Of a stretch of 64,000 bases of DNA, positions 49,610 through 59,021 are shown piece by piece. The notes under the pieces were generated by a model. It saw nothing but the letters and a program-made list of their open reading frames with translations. It did no database searches and was not told where the DNA came from. The number at the start of each line of letters is the position of its first letter. The first letter of the stretch is position 1. Made by a program: the position numbers and the translations under genes. The DNA comes from Pygmaiobacter massiliensis (GTDB taxonomy: Bacteria > Bacillota > Clostridia > Oscillospirales > Ruminococcaceae): assembly GCA_022778585.1 (NCBI GenBank), contig JALFTI010000028.1:1-64000 (forward strand), written 5' to 3'.

Positions 49610-49855
49610 CTATGCTTTTTGGTCTGTTTCCAGCCGGTACAGGCGCTTATCCAGCTCGTCCAGCCGGTACAGGCGCTTATCCAGCTCGTCCAGCCGAACG
49701 GCATGGTTTATGCCGCAGCGCAGCGCGGCCGTAATAACCAGCGCCAGCACACAAGTCCCCAAAAGAGGGTACTGGTAAAGAATACCGGCGCAAAAAAAGA
49801 TAAAAACATACAAACAGATCAGCACAATTAAAAAAGTTCCAAGAAAGTCCTTCAT
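49610..49855 (-). CDS. Small membrane protein with duplicated coiled-coil segment, 81 residues
   Basis: ATG at 49855 after AAAAGGAGCAGCT. Two hydrophobic segments (about 5-25 and 30-45), then a tail with LDELDKRLYR repeated. The repeat comes from an exact 30-bp tandem duplication. A membrane-anchored short coiled coil. No family recognised. It lies upstream of the GTPase-nuclease gene on the same strand. Confidence 0.65.
   Translation of the reverse strand: MKDFLGTFLIVLICLYVFIFFCAGILYQYPLLGTCVLALVITAALRCGINHAVRLDELDKRLYRLDELDKRLYRLETDQKA
49631..49690. repeat. 30-bp exact tandem duplication
   Basis: The 30-base unit beginning CAGCCGGTACAGGCGCTTAT at 49631 is repeated without change at 49661, inside the small membrane protein gene, adding ten residues in frame. 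Confidence 0.95.
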
Positions 49856-49955
49856 AGCTGCTCCTTTTGGCTGGCTGCGCACCTGGTTAGAAAGGCAGTG
49901 CAACAGGTGGGTGATAACAGGCGTAAAAAATAAAATATCTATACCTTAGGCGGCT

Positions 49956-50114
49956 TCATTCTTCTACAATCTGAAAGTTTTGCGGCGGATATAAATAGTC
50001 CTCTCCAGAATCGTCTACAATTCTGTACCACCCTTTTTCAATGGAAAGCACTTTGTAGGTTTTTCCATGAGTTAGTACTAAAAAGTCGGTTTCACCTTTC
50101 CACTTAATCTTCAT
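49956..50114 (-). CDS. Small protein of 52 residues (MKIKWKGETDFLVL family)
   Basis: MKIKWKGETDFLVLTHGKTY opens a 52-residue acidic protein ending YLYPPQNFQIVEE, with KGWYRIVDDSGEDYLYPP in the middle. It looks like a small SH3-like or beta-barrel fold and resembles conserved small clostridial ORFs, but I cannot name a function. The ATG at 50114 has GGTGGGAAG. It starts 12 bases after the end of another short frame on the same strand. Confidence 0.65.
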   Translation of the reverse strand: MKIKWKGETDFLVLTHGKTYKVLSIEKGWYRIVDDSGEDYLYPPQNFQIVEE

Positions 50115-50126
50115 CTTCCCACCGCT

Positions 50127-50279
50127 TTATTTTGAATTTAACTTTTTTATTTTGAATTTAACTTTTCCAACAGTATCTTCTTGAAACCAATGGACTTCTG
50201 CAGGGCGTTCCTCCCCATCATAGTCAATAATCCCATGCCCTTTTACATGATTATATAGCCTGGTCTGGTTTGCACACAA
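50127..50279 (-). pseudogene. Short protein or C-terminal gene fragment, 50 residues
   Basis: A TTG-initiated frame with RLYNHVKGHGIIDYDGEERP and VHWFQEDTVGKVKFKIKK, protein-like to the end. There is no ribosome site at the TTG, and the frame upstream runs into the end of the GH2 gene, so the N-terminus seems lost. Its end carries a tandem 18/19-base duplication (AAAGTTAAATTCAAAATA twice). It could be a gene remnant left by a small deletion. Confidence 0.4.
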
Positions 50280-50307
50280 GGCAGGCTGTGGGATAAAGCC
50301 GGCAGAG

Positions 50308-52089
50308 CTATTCGTTAGTAAGATGGGAAAACTGCCCTAAAATTTGGCCCGAAAGCTTTTTCAGCCGGCTTTTGTCCATCTTTTCCACCTTTCGGTCGTA
50401 GGTCATAAGGCCGTTGGCTTCGTTTTCCACATCGCTTGCCTGGGTGTATATGGCGGCGGAAAGTCCGGTTTTTAAAAGCGGCAGAAGGCTGTTTTCCCAA
50501 AGCGCTGCAAAGGCATTGGTCAGGCTGGCAGCGTTTTGGTATTTTTGGTAGCCAAATACCTTGTCCGCGTAGGTGTGGCCGGCCACCGGGCAGGCATAGC
50601 CGCCGTATTCAGTTAGAGCAACCACCCGGTTTTTGGGCCGAACGCGCAGTTTTTTAAAGTAGTTGTGAATGCTGTATACATCCCCGCCGCCCTGGTCAAA
50701 CCAGCCGCAGGCTTCGTTTACCAGCCGGGTTTGGTCTGTTTTACGCAAAAGCCGGGTGGCAGCCTGAGCGTCAAACTGGCCCCAGCCCTCGTTAAAGGGC
50801 ACCCACACTGCCACACAGGGCAGGTTATATAAAAGCTCAGTAAGCCCCGAAAGATCCTGCCGGTACTGCTTGCGGCCCTGCTCATCGGTACGGCCAAACA
50901 GGCGGTAATGGTGGTCGCGCGGGGAAAAAAGTTTGCCTAAAACATTGGGCAGGTAGGTGACAAACCCCATGTTATACCGGCCACCGCCATTGGGCATGTC
51001 CTGCCAAACCGCCATACCCAGCCGGTCGCAGTGGTAGTAAAACCGCTGGGTTTCCACCTTTACATGTACGCGAATGGTGTTGAACCCCATCTGTTTTAAG
51101 GTTTTAATCTCCTGTACCAGAGCCTCGTCGGTGGGGGCGGTCATCAGCCCGTCCGGCCAGTAGCCCTGTTCCAGTACGCCGTGAAAAAAGTAGGGGCGGT
51201 TATTGAGAAAAAAGCGCAGAATCCCGTGTTTATCCGGCCCGGCCGAAATTTTTCGCAGCCCAAAATAAGAGCGCACCTCGTCTTTTTCCATGCTGACGGC
51301 AAGGTCATACAAAAACGGTTCTTCCGGCGACCAAACGCGCGGGCAGGGAAGGGGAAGGGTTAAGGGTTGGCCGCTTATGCCGGTTTTTTGGGCAATGGTT
51401 TTGCCTTCGGCCAGTACCTGCACCGTAACCGGCAAACCTTCGCCTTGGTTTGCCAGTACCTTTACCTGCACGGATTGTTCATCCAAAAGCGGGGTGACCT
51501 GCAGCCTCTCCACATACCGTTCGGGCACGCTTTCCAGCCATACCGTTTTCCAAATGCCGCTTTGCGGGGTATAAAAAAGCGAACGGCAGATGCCGCGCCG
51601 GCAAAGCTGCTGTTTGCCGCGAGCGTGGCTTGCATATTCGGTGGCGTCGGTCACTGTTAGCGAAAGCAGGTTTTTTTTGCCAGCTTGTACAAAGGGGGTA
51701 ATATCAAAGGAGAAGGGAAGATACCCGCCCTTATGCTCCCCCAAAAAGCGGCCGTTCAGAAAAACCTGACATTCCTGGTCTACCGCCTCAAAATGCAAAA
51801 GCAGCCGGCCGCGGCAAAAGTTATTTGGCAGAGTAAATGCTTTTTGGTAGAGAAGCTGCTCGTCCGGCCCCAGTGTCTTTTGTACCCCCGAAAGCGGAGC
51901 TTCGGGAGAAAAGGGCACCAAAATGGGCCCGGCATAGCGGCTTTTTTCATCCTTTTTGCCCATGCGGCAGTCCCAGCTGCCATTTAGGCAAATATAACTG
52001 TCTCTTACAAGGTTTGGCCGAGGGTATTCATTCAGCGGGCAGTCGGCATCCACCTGTTGGGCCCATATGGTTTTTAGCTGGTGAGGCAT
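50308..52089 (-). CDS. Glycoside hydrolase family 2 enzyme (beta-galactosidase/beta-glucuronidase-like)
   Basis: 593 residues. N-terminal sugar-binding jelly roll (CLNGSWDCRM, LHFEAVDQECQVFLNGRFLGEHKGGYLPFSFDIT), Ig-like domain, then a TIM barrel. The acid/base Glu is in VWVPFNEGWGQFD and the nucleophile Glu in VVALTEYGGYA. FFLNNRPYFFHGVLEQGYWPDG starts the barrel. No signal peptide, so it acts in the cytoplasm. The ATG at 52089 has AAAAAGGGGGACTATT; a longer frame to 52212 lacks a site. The exact substrate is unknown. Confidence 0.9.
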   Translation of the reverse strand: MPHQLKTIWAQQVDADCPLNEYPRPNLVRDSYICLNGSWDCRMGKKDEKSRYAGPILVPFSPEAPLSGVQKTLGPDEQLLYQKAFTLPNNFCRGRLLLHFEAVDQECQVFLNGRFLGEHKGGYLPFSFDITPFVQAGKKNLLSLTVTDATEYASHARGKQQLCRRGICRSLFYTPQSGIWKTVWLESVPERYVERLQVTPLLDEQSVQVKVLANQGEGLPVTVQVLAEGKTIAQKTGISGQPLTLPLPCPRVWSPEEPFLYDLAVSMEKDEVRSYFGLRKISAGPDKHGILRFFLNNRPYFFHGVLEQGYWPDGLMTAPTDEALVQEIKTLKQMGFNTIRVHVKVETQRFYYHCDRLGMAVWQDMPNGGGRYNMGFVTYLPNVLGKLFSPRDHHYRLFGRTDEQGRKQYRQDLSGLTELLYNLPCVAVWVPFNEGWGQFDAQAATRLLRKTDQTRLVNEACGWFDQGGGDVYSIHNYFKKLRVRPKNRVVALTEYGGYACPVAGHTYADKVFGYQKYQNAASLTNAFAALWENSLLPLLKTGLSAAIYTQASDVENEANGLMTYDRKVEKMDKSRLKKLSGQILGQFSHLTNE

Positions 52090-52484
52090 AATAGTCCCCC
52101 TTTTTATATCCAGGGCAGCCTTGCTTTTATAAAAAATAGTTGCGAGCGCGGCCAAATGCGGGGCAAAAAAGGCTGTGGTTTCATGATACAATATTTGTGC
52201 ACTTTTTGGCAAGAAGCTTAACCCAAATGCGCAAATGGCAAAAAAATGGGTTTATGAGAGCTAAAAGAAAGCAATGCTTTGGCATTACCTGTCCACGGCT
52301 TTTGGCAAATAATTGCTTTTTAGCCCAAGCTATATTATTATAAGTAGGAGAGAAATGAGCACAAAAAGGTGAGTGCTTGACCGGCTGCGTGTTCGTGCTC
52401 CATTAAAAAAGCTGCGGCGCAGGGAACCTTGAGGGCAAAACATGCCTAAAATTCGCCGGTCATAAAAAAAAGGGGGGGGTTCAC
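52090..52484. other. Divergent promoter region, no gene recognised
   Basis: About 395 bases between the divergent GH2 and GGDEF genes. An A/T-rich stretch near 52329-52341 (TATATTATTATAA) may hold a promoter for the GGDEF gene. Confidence 0.4.
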
Positions 52485-53693
52485 TTGATCAATCTGCCAG
52501 CTGTATTTGTGGCAAATGGCCTGGGTGTAGCTTTAATGCTGACCTTGATTTTCAGCAACCGCAGGGTTGCGCGCAATATGTTTTTGGACGATAAGCTGTT
52601 TTACACCATGAACTGGCTGGCGCTGCTGCTGTGCGTGGTGGAAACCATTACCTTTTGTGTGGATGGGCGCAGTTTTGCCGGCGCAGTGTTTTGGAACAGG
52701 CTTTTAAATGTTGTTTTGTTTGTGGCAGAGATTTCCTTTGCGTTTTTGTGGACGGTGTATGTGGACTTTAAGCTGTTTGGCCGGTTGGACCGGCTGCACC
52801 GCATTTACCCATTTGTTGCGCTGCCGGCTGTTTTAATAACAATTTTGTCTCTGGCTAATCTCTTTTGGAATATATTTTTTACGGTTTCTCCCCAAAACAT
52901 CTATGCGCGCACACCGGCGGTGGTTTGGGTTTATCTGTTAACCTATGGCTACCTGGCCGCCGGCGCTGTTATGGTTATGGTTTACCGCAAAAAGGTGGGC
53001 AAATACCTGTTTATGCCGGTGGCGGTTTTTTTAACCCCCATTTTTTTAGGCAGCTTGCTTCAGTTTTTGTTCTATGGGCTGGCGCTTATCTGGGTTTCGG
53101 TGTCGTTTGGGCTGGTATCCCTTTATATCAACCTGCAAAACGAGGTAACCATGCTGGACACCCTTACCAAACTGTATAACCGGGAATACCTGACCCGCTT
53201 TTTAAATATGGCCCAGCAAAAGTACGACCAACTGCAGAGGGGGAAAAAAGGCTTATGCATGTGCGGACTGATGCTGGATGTGAATACCTTTAAAGAAATT
53301 AACGACACTTACGGACACTCGGAAGGGGACCTTGCTTTGCAGGCGGTGGGCGAATGCCTGATGGGGCAGATGCAGGGCGATCGTTTTGCGGTACGGTACG
53401 GCGGCGACGAGTTTGTTATCATCGCTTGGGTAAAAAACGAACAGCAGATGAAAAATCTGGCCGAGAACATTCAAACCAAGGTTAGCCAGGCAAATGCCAA
53501 ATACAACCGCCCATACCGGTTGAGTGTTTCGGTGGGATATGCTATGTATGAACCGGGGCAAGATGATATGGATTCATTTTTGCGCCGTATGGACCAGCAG
53601 ATGTATCAGGAGAAACGCCGGTATTATTCCGACAGCAAAAATAACCGCCGCAGCCGCAGGGCAGGGGAGGAAAGGTGCGACAGCCGCCCATAA
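52485..53693 (+). CDS. Membrane-bound diguanylate cyclase (GGDEF)
   Basis: 402 residues. Seven or so membrane segments (about 1-215, MASE/7TM-like) and a C-terminal GGDEF domain with MLDVNTFKEINDTYGHSEGDLAL and the active YGGDEF motif near residue 307. It should make cyclic di-GMP from two GTP. An RxxD inhibitory site five residues before GGDEF is not obvious. A TTG start at 52485 has AGGGGGGGGTTCAC. It is followed by a terminator. No EAL partner is in view. Confidence 0.9.
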   Translation: MINLPAVFVANGLGVALMLTLIFSNRRVARNMFLDDKLFYTMNWLALLLCVVETITFCVDGRSFAGAVFWNRLLNVVLFVAEISFAFLWTVYVDFKLFGRLDRLHRIYPFVALPAVLITILSLANLFWNIFFTVSPQNIYARTPAVVWVYLLTYGYLAAGAVMVMVYRKKVGKYLFMPVAVFLTPIFLGSLLQFLFYGLALIWVSVSFGLVSLYINLQNEVTMLDTLTKLYNREYLTRFLNMAQQKYDQLQRGKKGLCMCGLMLDVNTFKEINDTYGHSEGDLALQAVGECLMGQMQGDRFAVRYGGDEFVIIAWVKNEQQMKNLAENIQTKVSQANAKYNRPYRLSVSVGYAMYEPGQDDMDSFLRRMDQQMYQEKRRYYSDSKNNRRSRRAGEERCDSRP

Positions 53694-53792
53694 AAATATG
53701 CAGCTTTATATGGATTTGCAAAAGTCTTTCCCAGAGCTTTAACGCTAATAGGGTCGCTGTTTGCCAGGTTGTGATCGGTTCTAAACCTCACT

Positions 53793-53832
53793 AAAAAAGC
53801 CCGGGCCAGTTTTTACTGGCCCGAGCTTTTTT
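53793..53832 (+). terminator. Terminator after the diguanylate cyclase
   Basis: GCCCGGGCCAGT and ACTGGCCCGAGC around TTTT, then six T. Confidence 0.85.
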
Positions 53833-53961
53833 ATGCAAAATTTTGCTGGCAAAGCAGCCAGCCCGAAAGGCGGCGGCCTTGTGGGCAAAAGGGCGCCTTG
53901 CTGCCGCTTTATATACGCCCACATAAGAACAAAGCAGCAGTGGGAGGAAGAATCATACAAT
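53833..53961. other. Intergenic, nothing recognised
   Basis: Short spacer between two terminators. Confidence 0.5.
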
Positions 53962-53998
53962 AAAAAAACCGGCCTGTATAAACAAGCCGGTTTTTTTA
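53962..53998 (-). terminator. Terminator of the ispH-rpsA operon
   Basis: AAAAACCGGCTTG and CAGGCCGGTTTTTTT on the minus strand, 28 bases after the stop. Confidence 0.85.
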
Positions 53999-54025
53999 TT
54001 GTTATAAACCTTGTGCAGATTTCGC

Positions 54026-55933
54026 TTATTCAGCGTCCTCCTGCAGAGCCTTCATAGACAGGCCCACGCGGCGCTTGTCAAAGTCAACCTCGATCAGCTT
54101 CACATCCACCTCGTCGCCCACATTCAGCACATCGGTAACCTTTTCCACACGTTCGCGAGAAATTTCGCTGATGTGAACCAGGCCATCAATACCGGGCAGA
54201 ATGCGCACAAACGCGCCGAACTTGGTGGTGGAAACCACCGGGGCATGGAACACCGAGCCAATGGGATATTCGTTCTTCAAACGCTCCCAGGGGTTGTCCT
54301 CGGCCTTTTTGTAGCCCAGGGAAACCTTCTGGTTTTCGGTGTCCAGGCTCTTGATGTAGACTTCTACCTCGTCGCCTACCTTCAGAACCTCGCTGGGATG
54401 CTTAATGCGGTCCCAGGACAGCTCGCTGATGTGAACCAGGCCGTCCACACCGCCGATATCCACAAAGGCGCCGTAGTCGGTCAGGTTCTTCACAACGCCA
54501 TTGTAGTGCTTGCCAACCTCGGCCTCAGCCCAGAAGGCCTCCTTCGCGGCGGCAGCCTTTTCGGCCAGAACAGCGCGGATGGAGCCGATTACACGGCGGC
54601 CGGAGCACTCGATAATCTTGATATCCTGCTTGGTTTTCACCAGCTGGGTCAGGTCCTCGCCGCGGCGCAAAGAAGCCTGCGAAGCGGGAATAAAGACCTT
54701 AACGCTCTTCACAAAGCCAACCAGGCCGCCCTTGACAGCCTCGGTGATGTTGCATTCCAGAACAGTGCCTTCTTCCGCGGCCTTCTCCAGTTCCTCGGCG
54801 CCGGCACGGGCTTCGAAGCGCTTTTTGGAGAGCGCGACAGTGCCTTCCTGGTCGTTGACTTTGATGACAACGAGTTCCAGCTCATCACCCTTCTTCACCG
54901 CATCTTCGAGTTTTACGCTGGGGTCATCGGACCATTCGGAAGCGGCGATAAAGCCGGTCTGCTTGGTGCCAATGTCCACAGTAACCTCGCTGGGTGATAC
55001 TGCAGTGACAACGCCTGTCACAATTTTGCCGTTGAAGACGGGCTTCATGGACTGTTCAATCATTTCCGCAAAGCTCAATTCTTCGTTCTGTACTGTCTCG
55101 CTCATCTTGTTAAGTACCTCCTCGATTATAGACGATGGCGTGGAAGCACCCGCCGTGACCCCAACACAGCGCGCTGCTGCAAAATCCTCGCCGGAAAGTT
55201 CGGCCGCGGTTTCCACCGCAAGGGTTTTGCAGTTGGCGCTGGCTACAGCCACCAGCTTTTGGGTGTTGGAAGAAGAATGCCCGCCGATTACGACCACAAG
55301 GTCGCACCTGCGGGAAAGTTCCTCCGTTTCCTGCTGCCTCGCCCATGTTGCATTACATATTGTATCAAAAACCTTTGGATTTGTATAGACTTTTTTTAGA
55401 AACTTTACGCATTTTGCCCATTTTGTCACCTGAAATGTAGTTTGTGCGACACAAAAAACAGGTTTTGTGATGATTTGGGGGGTGGAAAATGCTTCCAGCT
55501 CATCCAGATCGGCAAAAACAAACACCTCGCCCGTGGTGCTGCCCACAATTCCCTCAACTTCCGGATGGGTTTTGTCGCCGGCCACCAAGAGCAGCGCGCC
55601 CTCCTGGCCGGCTTTTTGGGCAATGCGGTGGATTTTGGCCACAAACGGGCAGGTTGCGTCGTGTACGGTAAAGCCCCTTTGGGCCAAAAGGCGATAGGTG
55701 GCGCTGTCCACCCCATGGCTGCGTATCACAACTTCGTAACCGCCTGGCAATTGGTCAATGGAGTTTGCGGTAACCACTCCCTTGGCTTCCAGCCGGGCCA
55801 CACACTGGGGGTTATGGATCAGCGGTCCAAGGGTGGCCACCTTTTTGCCGGCGTCGGCCAGCTGGTCGGTCAGCTTTACCGCCCGGTCCACCCCAAAGCA
55901 AAAACCGGCTGTTTTGGCGCGGATGATCTCCAT
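54026..55933 (-). CDS. ispH-rpsA: Bifunctional IspH (LytB)/ribosomal protein S1 fusion
   Basis: 635 residues. Residues 1-285 are IspH: the [14 protein letters not shown] start with a cluster Cys, CNATWARQQ with the others, and [11 protein letters not shown]. It makes IPP and DMAPP at the end of the MEP pathway with a 4Fe-4S cluster. Residues about 310-630 are four S1 repeats ([60 protein letters not shown] and similar), an S1-like RNA-binding region. The fusion is known in Clostridia. The ATG at 55933 follows AAAAGGAGACCAAG. Last gene of the BaiN-like, cmk, plsC, ispH operon. Confidence 0.95.
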   Translation of the reverse strand: MEIIRAKTAGFCFGVDRAVKLTDQLADAGKKVATLGPLIHNPQCVARLEAKGVVTANSIDQLPGGYEVVIRSHGVDSATYRLLAQRGFTVHDATCPFVAKIHRIAQKAGQEGALLLVAGDKTHPEVEGIVGSTTGEVFVFADLDELEAFSTPQIITKPVFCVAQTTFQVTKWAKCVKFLKKVYTNPKVFDTICNATWARQQETEELSRRCDLVVVIGGHSSSNTQKLVAVASANCKTLAVETAAELSGEDFAAARCVGVTAGASTPSSIIEEVLNKMSETVQNEELSFAEMIEQSMKPVFNGKIVTGVVTAVSPSEVTVDIGTKQTGFIAASEWSDDPSVKLEDAVKKGDELELVVIKVNDQEGTVALSKKRFEARAGAEELEKAAEEGTVLECNITEAVKGGLVGFVKSVKVFIPASQASLRRGEDLTQLVKTKQDIKIIECSGRRVIGSIRAVLAEKAAAAKEAFWAEAEVGKHYNGVVKNLTDYGAFVDIGGVDGLVHISELSWDRIKHPSEVLKVGDEVEVYIKSLDTENQKVSLGYKKAEDNPWERLKNEYPIGSVFHAPVVSTTKFGAFVRILPGIDGLVHISEISRERVEKVTDVLNVGDEVDVKLIEVDFDKRRVGLSMKALQEDAE

Positions 55934-55946
55934 CTTGGTCTCCTTT

Positions 55947-56561
55947 TCAGCAATACTGCTTGTTTTCTTCCAAAAGCTGTTCCAGCCGGTCAGCCAAAAG
56001 CGCCTTTGCCGCGCGCAAATTTTGGGCCGAATGCTCGCTTGAAAGGTTCAAACTGTCAATGGGAATGGGCTCGCCAAACACCACTGTTACGGTACAAAAT
56101 ACATGCTGGCGCCCGCCTTTGTAAATAATCCGGCAGGGGACAAGGTCCGCATGGGCGGAAGCGGCTACCACAAAAGCGCCGCTTTTCAGCTTTTGCAGCT
56201 GGCCGTCCTTCGACCGGGTCCCTTCGGGGAAGATCAGCATGCCGCGGCCCGAGCGCACCGACTCGACCGCTTTGTCCAGAAGCTGGCGGTCGCCGGCGCC
56301 CCGCTGTACCGGAAATACATTTACCTGCCGGAAAAACCACCGCACAAAGGCGTTGCAAAACAGCTCCTGCTTGGCCATAACCCACATGGGCTTGCCCCAA
56401 AACCGGGCCAAAACCACAAACACCGGGTCCAGCGCGCTTAGATGGTTGGGGCAAAGCACATACCCGCGGTTTTTGGGAATATGCTCTCTTCCCACCACCC
56501 GAATGCGGTAGCATAAATGAAAAATGACCCAGGCGCCGCACAAAATAATCGGATATATCAT
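55947..56561 (-). CDS. plsC: 1-acyl-sn-glycerol-3-phosphate acyltransferase
   Basis: 204 residues. One N-terminal membrane segment, then the acyltransferase boxes: NHLSALDPV (HxxxxD; N-H-L-S-A-L-D), [13 protein letters not shown] (box III), and [13 protein letters not shown]. It adds the second acyl chain in phosphatidic acid synthesis at the membrane. The ATG at 56561 overlaps the cmk stop by four bases. ispH follows 14 bases on. Confidence 0.93.
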   Translation of the reverse strand: MIYPIILCGAWVIFHLCYRIRVVGREHIPKNRGYVLCPNHLSALDPVFVVLARFWGKPMWVMAKQELFCNAFVRWFFRQVNVFPVQRGAGDRQLLDKAVESVRSGRGMLIFPEGTRSKDGQLQKLKSGAFVVAASAHADLVPCRIIYKGGRQHVFCTVTVVFGEPIPIDSLNLSSEHSAQNLRAAKALLADRLEQLLEENKQYC

Positions 56562-57223
56562 CTAAGCCCCTCCCGGATAATCTGTTCCAGCCGGGCAAGC
56601 GCACCGTCGAAGTCCAGCTCGCTGGTGTCTACCAAAATGGCGTCTGGCGCTTGGCGCAGCGGGGCTACCTGCCGGTGGGTGTCCTGATAGTCGCGCTGCT
56701 TTAAGTCCTCCAGCACCTGCTCATAGGTTACCTGCTGGCCCTTTTCCAAAAGCTCGGCGGTGCGCCGGCGGGCCCGCTCGGCGCTTGTGGCAGTCAGGAA
56801 AATTTTAATGTCAGCATGGGGCAAAATTACCGTGCCAATGTCCCGGCCGTCCATAATCACATTCTGCTCGCGGGCCATCCGCCGCTGGGTTTCGGTCAAA
56901 AAATCGCGCACCTGGGGCAGGGCCGAAACCTGGCTGGCCGCCTTCGAAACCTGCTCGGTCCGAATCTGGTCCGACACATCCTGCCCGTTTAAAAGCACAT
57001 GTTGGGTTCCGTTTTGGTAGCAAAGGTCCAAGTGCAGTTTGTCCAGCTGCGCCAATACCTGGTCGGGGCAGCCAGGGTCGTGCCCCGCCAAAAGCACCGC
57101 CAGCCCAATGGTGCGGTAAAGTGCGCCGGTGTCCACATACACATATCCCAGTTTTTGGGCAAGGCTTCTGGCAAGGCTGCTTTTGCCCGCGCCGCTGGGG
57201 CCGTCTATGGCAATCGAGATCAT
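56558..57223 (-). CDS. cmk: Cytidylate kinase
   Basis: 221 residues. P-loop AIDGPSGAGKSSLARSLAQ, then YVDTGALYRTIGL and VIMDGRDIGTVILPHADIKIFLTA are Cmk signatures. It phosphorylates CMP and dCMP. ATG at 57223 after AAAGGTTTGATACAAAA. The extension to 57268 overlaps the upstream gene's stop. It lies 45 bases after the flavoprotein gene. Confidence 0.95.
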   Translation of the reverse strand: MISIAIDGPSGAGKSSLARSLAQKLGYVYVDTGALYRTIGLAVLLAGHDPGCPDQVLAQLDKLHLDLCYQNGTQHVLLNGQDVSDQIRTEQVSKAASQVSALPQVRDFLTETQRRMAREQNVIMDGRDIGTVILPHADIKIFLTATSAERARRRTAELLEKGQQVTYEQVLEDLKQRDYQDTHRQVAPLRQAPDAILVDTSELDFDGALARLEQIIREGLR

Positions 57224-57267
57224 TTTTGTATCAAACCTTTCTTTTGGGTTTCTTTTAAAACAGGGCA

Positions 57268-58494
57268 TTATCCTTTGCAGATTTTTGCGCCGGCCAATTG
57301 TCCGGTGGAAAAGGCAATCTGCAGGTTATAGCCGCCGGTGTAGGCGTCCACATCCAAAATTTCGCCGGCAAAGGCCAAATTTTGGATCAGCTTCGACTGC
57401 ATGGTGCGCGGGTCCACCTGGCGGGTGCTTATGCCGCCGGTGGTGATAATGGCGTGCTCCACAATGTCCTTGCCCAAAGGCCGCAGTTCAAACTGCTTGC
57501 AAAGGCCGGCAAGGCGCAGCTTTTCCTCCCGGGTAATCTGGTTGGCCCGCTTTTCGGGGTCTATTTTCCAGCGCTCCAGCATAACCGGAATCATGCTGGC
57601 GGGCAAAAGGTCCTCCAGGCAGTTTTGAGCCTGGCGGTTTGCGTACTTTTCCAAGTCGCGGGTAATGCGGGCGTACAGTACCTGGCTGTCCAGCGCGGGC
57701 TTTAAGTCTATAAAAAGCCGGTAACTGTCAACCTGTTCGTCTTCGACAAAAGCGCTGGCCGACAAAGCCAGCGGCCCCGATACCCCAAAATGGGTAAACA
57801 GCATTTCCCCCTGCTGGGAAAAAAGCTTTTTGTCCTTTAAGGTCACGGTCAGCTTTACATTCCGCAGGCTCAACCCTGCCATCTTCCTGCAGTCGGATCC
57901 CTCTATCACCAGCGGCACCAGGCTGGCGCGGGGAGCAATAATTTCGTGGCCAAGCGCGGCCGCCATGCGGTAGCCGTCCCCGGTGGAACCGGTTACCGGG
58001 TAGGAAAGCCCTCCCGTGGCCAAAATAATCCCATCTGCCGCCAGGGTTTGGCCTGTGGCAAGCTGAACGCCGCACACGCTGCCGGCTTCGGTGCAAATGC
58101 TTTCGGCCTGGCCAAACAAAATGCGGCATCCCTTGGCCCAGCGCGAAAGTGCGTCGGCAATATCTGCGGCCTTGTCGCTTACCGGAAAAACCCGCCGGCC
58201 GCGTTCGGTCTTAAGCCGAACCCCCAGTTCTTCAAACCGCTGCATAGTGGCCGAAGGCGGGAAGGCAGCCAGGGCGGAATATAAAAATTTGGGGTTTTTG
58301 CGGGTGTTTTTCATCACGGTGGCCGCGTCACAGTCGTTGGTCAGGTTGCACCGTCCCTTGCCGGTAATCAACACCTTGCGGCAGGTGCCCTTGCGGTTGT
58401 GTTCCACCACCGTTACGCTGTGGCCTTCCCGTGCGGCTGCGCCGGCGGCCATCATGCCGGCGGCCCCGCCGCCTATTACAATAATTTGAGCCAT
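57268..58494 (-). CDS. BaiN/HI0933-type FAD-dependent oxidoreductase
   Basis: 408 residues. FAD-binding N-terminus IIVIGGGAAGMMAAGAAAREGHSVTVVE, then RKVLITGKGRCNLTND, and TGGLSYPVTGSTGDGYRMA; the C-terminus AFAGEILDVDAYTGGYNLQIAFSTG is the second FAD motif. Homologues include BaiN of bile-acid 7-dehydroxylation, but most are of unknown substrate. The ATG at 58494 follows AAAAAGGGGAATAC. The longer frame to 58878 has no site. First gene of the operon with cmk, plsC and ispH-rpsA. Confidence 0.92.
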   Translation of the reverse strand: MAQIIVIGGGAAGMMAAGAAAREGHSVTVVEHNRKGTCRKVLITGKGRCNLTNDCDAATVMKNTRKNPKFLYSALAAFPPSATMQRFEELGVRLKTERGRRVFPVSDKAADIADALSRWAKGCRILFGQAESICTEAGSVCGVQLATGQTLAADGIILATGGLSYPVTGSTGDGYRMAAALGHEIIAPRASLVPLVIEGSDCRKMAGLSLRNVKLTVTLKDKKLFSQQGEMLFTHFGVSGPLALSASAFVEDEQVDSYRLFIDLKPALDSQVLYARITRDLEKYANRQAQNCLEDLLPASMIPVMLERWKIDPEKRANQITREEKLRLAGLCKQFELRPLGKDIVEHAIITTGGISTRQVDPRTMQSKLIQNLAFAGEILDVDAYTGGYNLQIAFSTGQLAGAKICKG

Positions 58495-58909
58495 GTATTC
58501 CCCTTTTTGCAAAAAGGCCGGCGGGCCTGCCGGCAAAAAACGGCGCAACAACCGGAAATGGCCGCGCCTGTGCATAAGTATAACTATTTTACCGCATTTT
58601 TGAATATAGTGCAAATGTCTGCCGCTTAAAAATGCCGCAGTTTGGGCCGAAAACACGGCCCTTGTGCAGAAAAGCAAACATTTTGCAAAAATAACAGCAA
58701 AAAAGCTGCCCGCTTGCCGCAGGCTTTGGCGTGGATACAGAAAAAACGAAAGCGGCAGGCGGGAAAAGCAGGCAAAATAAAAGCGGGACAGACAGGCTGG
58801 CAAAGGAAAAGCTTTTGGCTGCAATTTGGGCAAAGCCTTGCCTTTTGAGGCATAACATAAAAGTGTTTTTTTCCCCAAAGCCCAAAAGGCAAAAGCGGGA
58901 AAAAAGGCA
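58495..58909. other. Upstream region of the BaiN-like operon, no gene recognised
   Basis: About 415 bases with A/T-rich tracts; frames on both strands lack ribosome sites. The operon promoter should be here, but no clear hexamer pair was assigned. Confidence 0.45.
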
Positions 58910-58947
58910 AAAAAAGCAAAGCAGGCTTTTAAGGCCTGCTTTGCTTT
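58910..58947 (-). terminator. Terminator of dpaAB
   Basis: AAAGCAAAGCAGGCC TTAA AAGCCTGCTTTGCTTTTTTT on the minus strand, 75 bases after dpaB. Confidence 0.85.
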
Positions 58948-59021
58948 GAAAAACGGTTTTTGGGGTCAAACTTTGCGGCCCAACCGCTCTTTTCAAGTGC
59001 TGTGTAATTTTGGTTTGTGTT

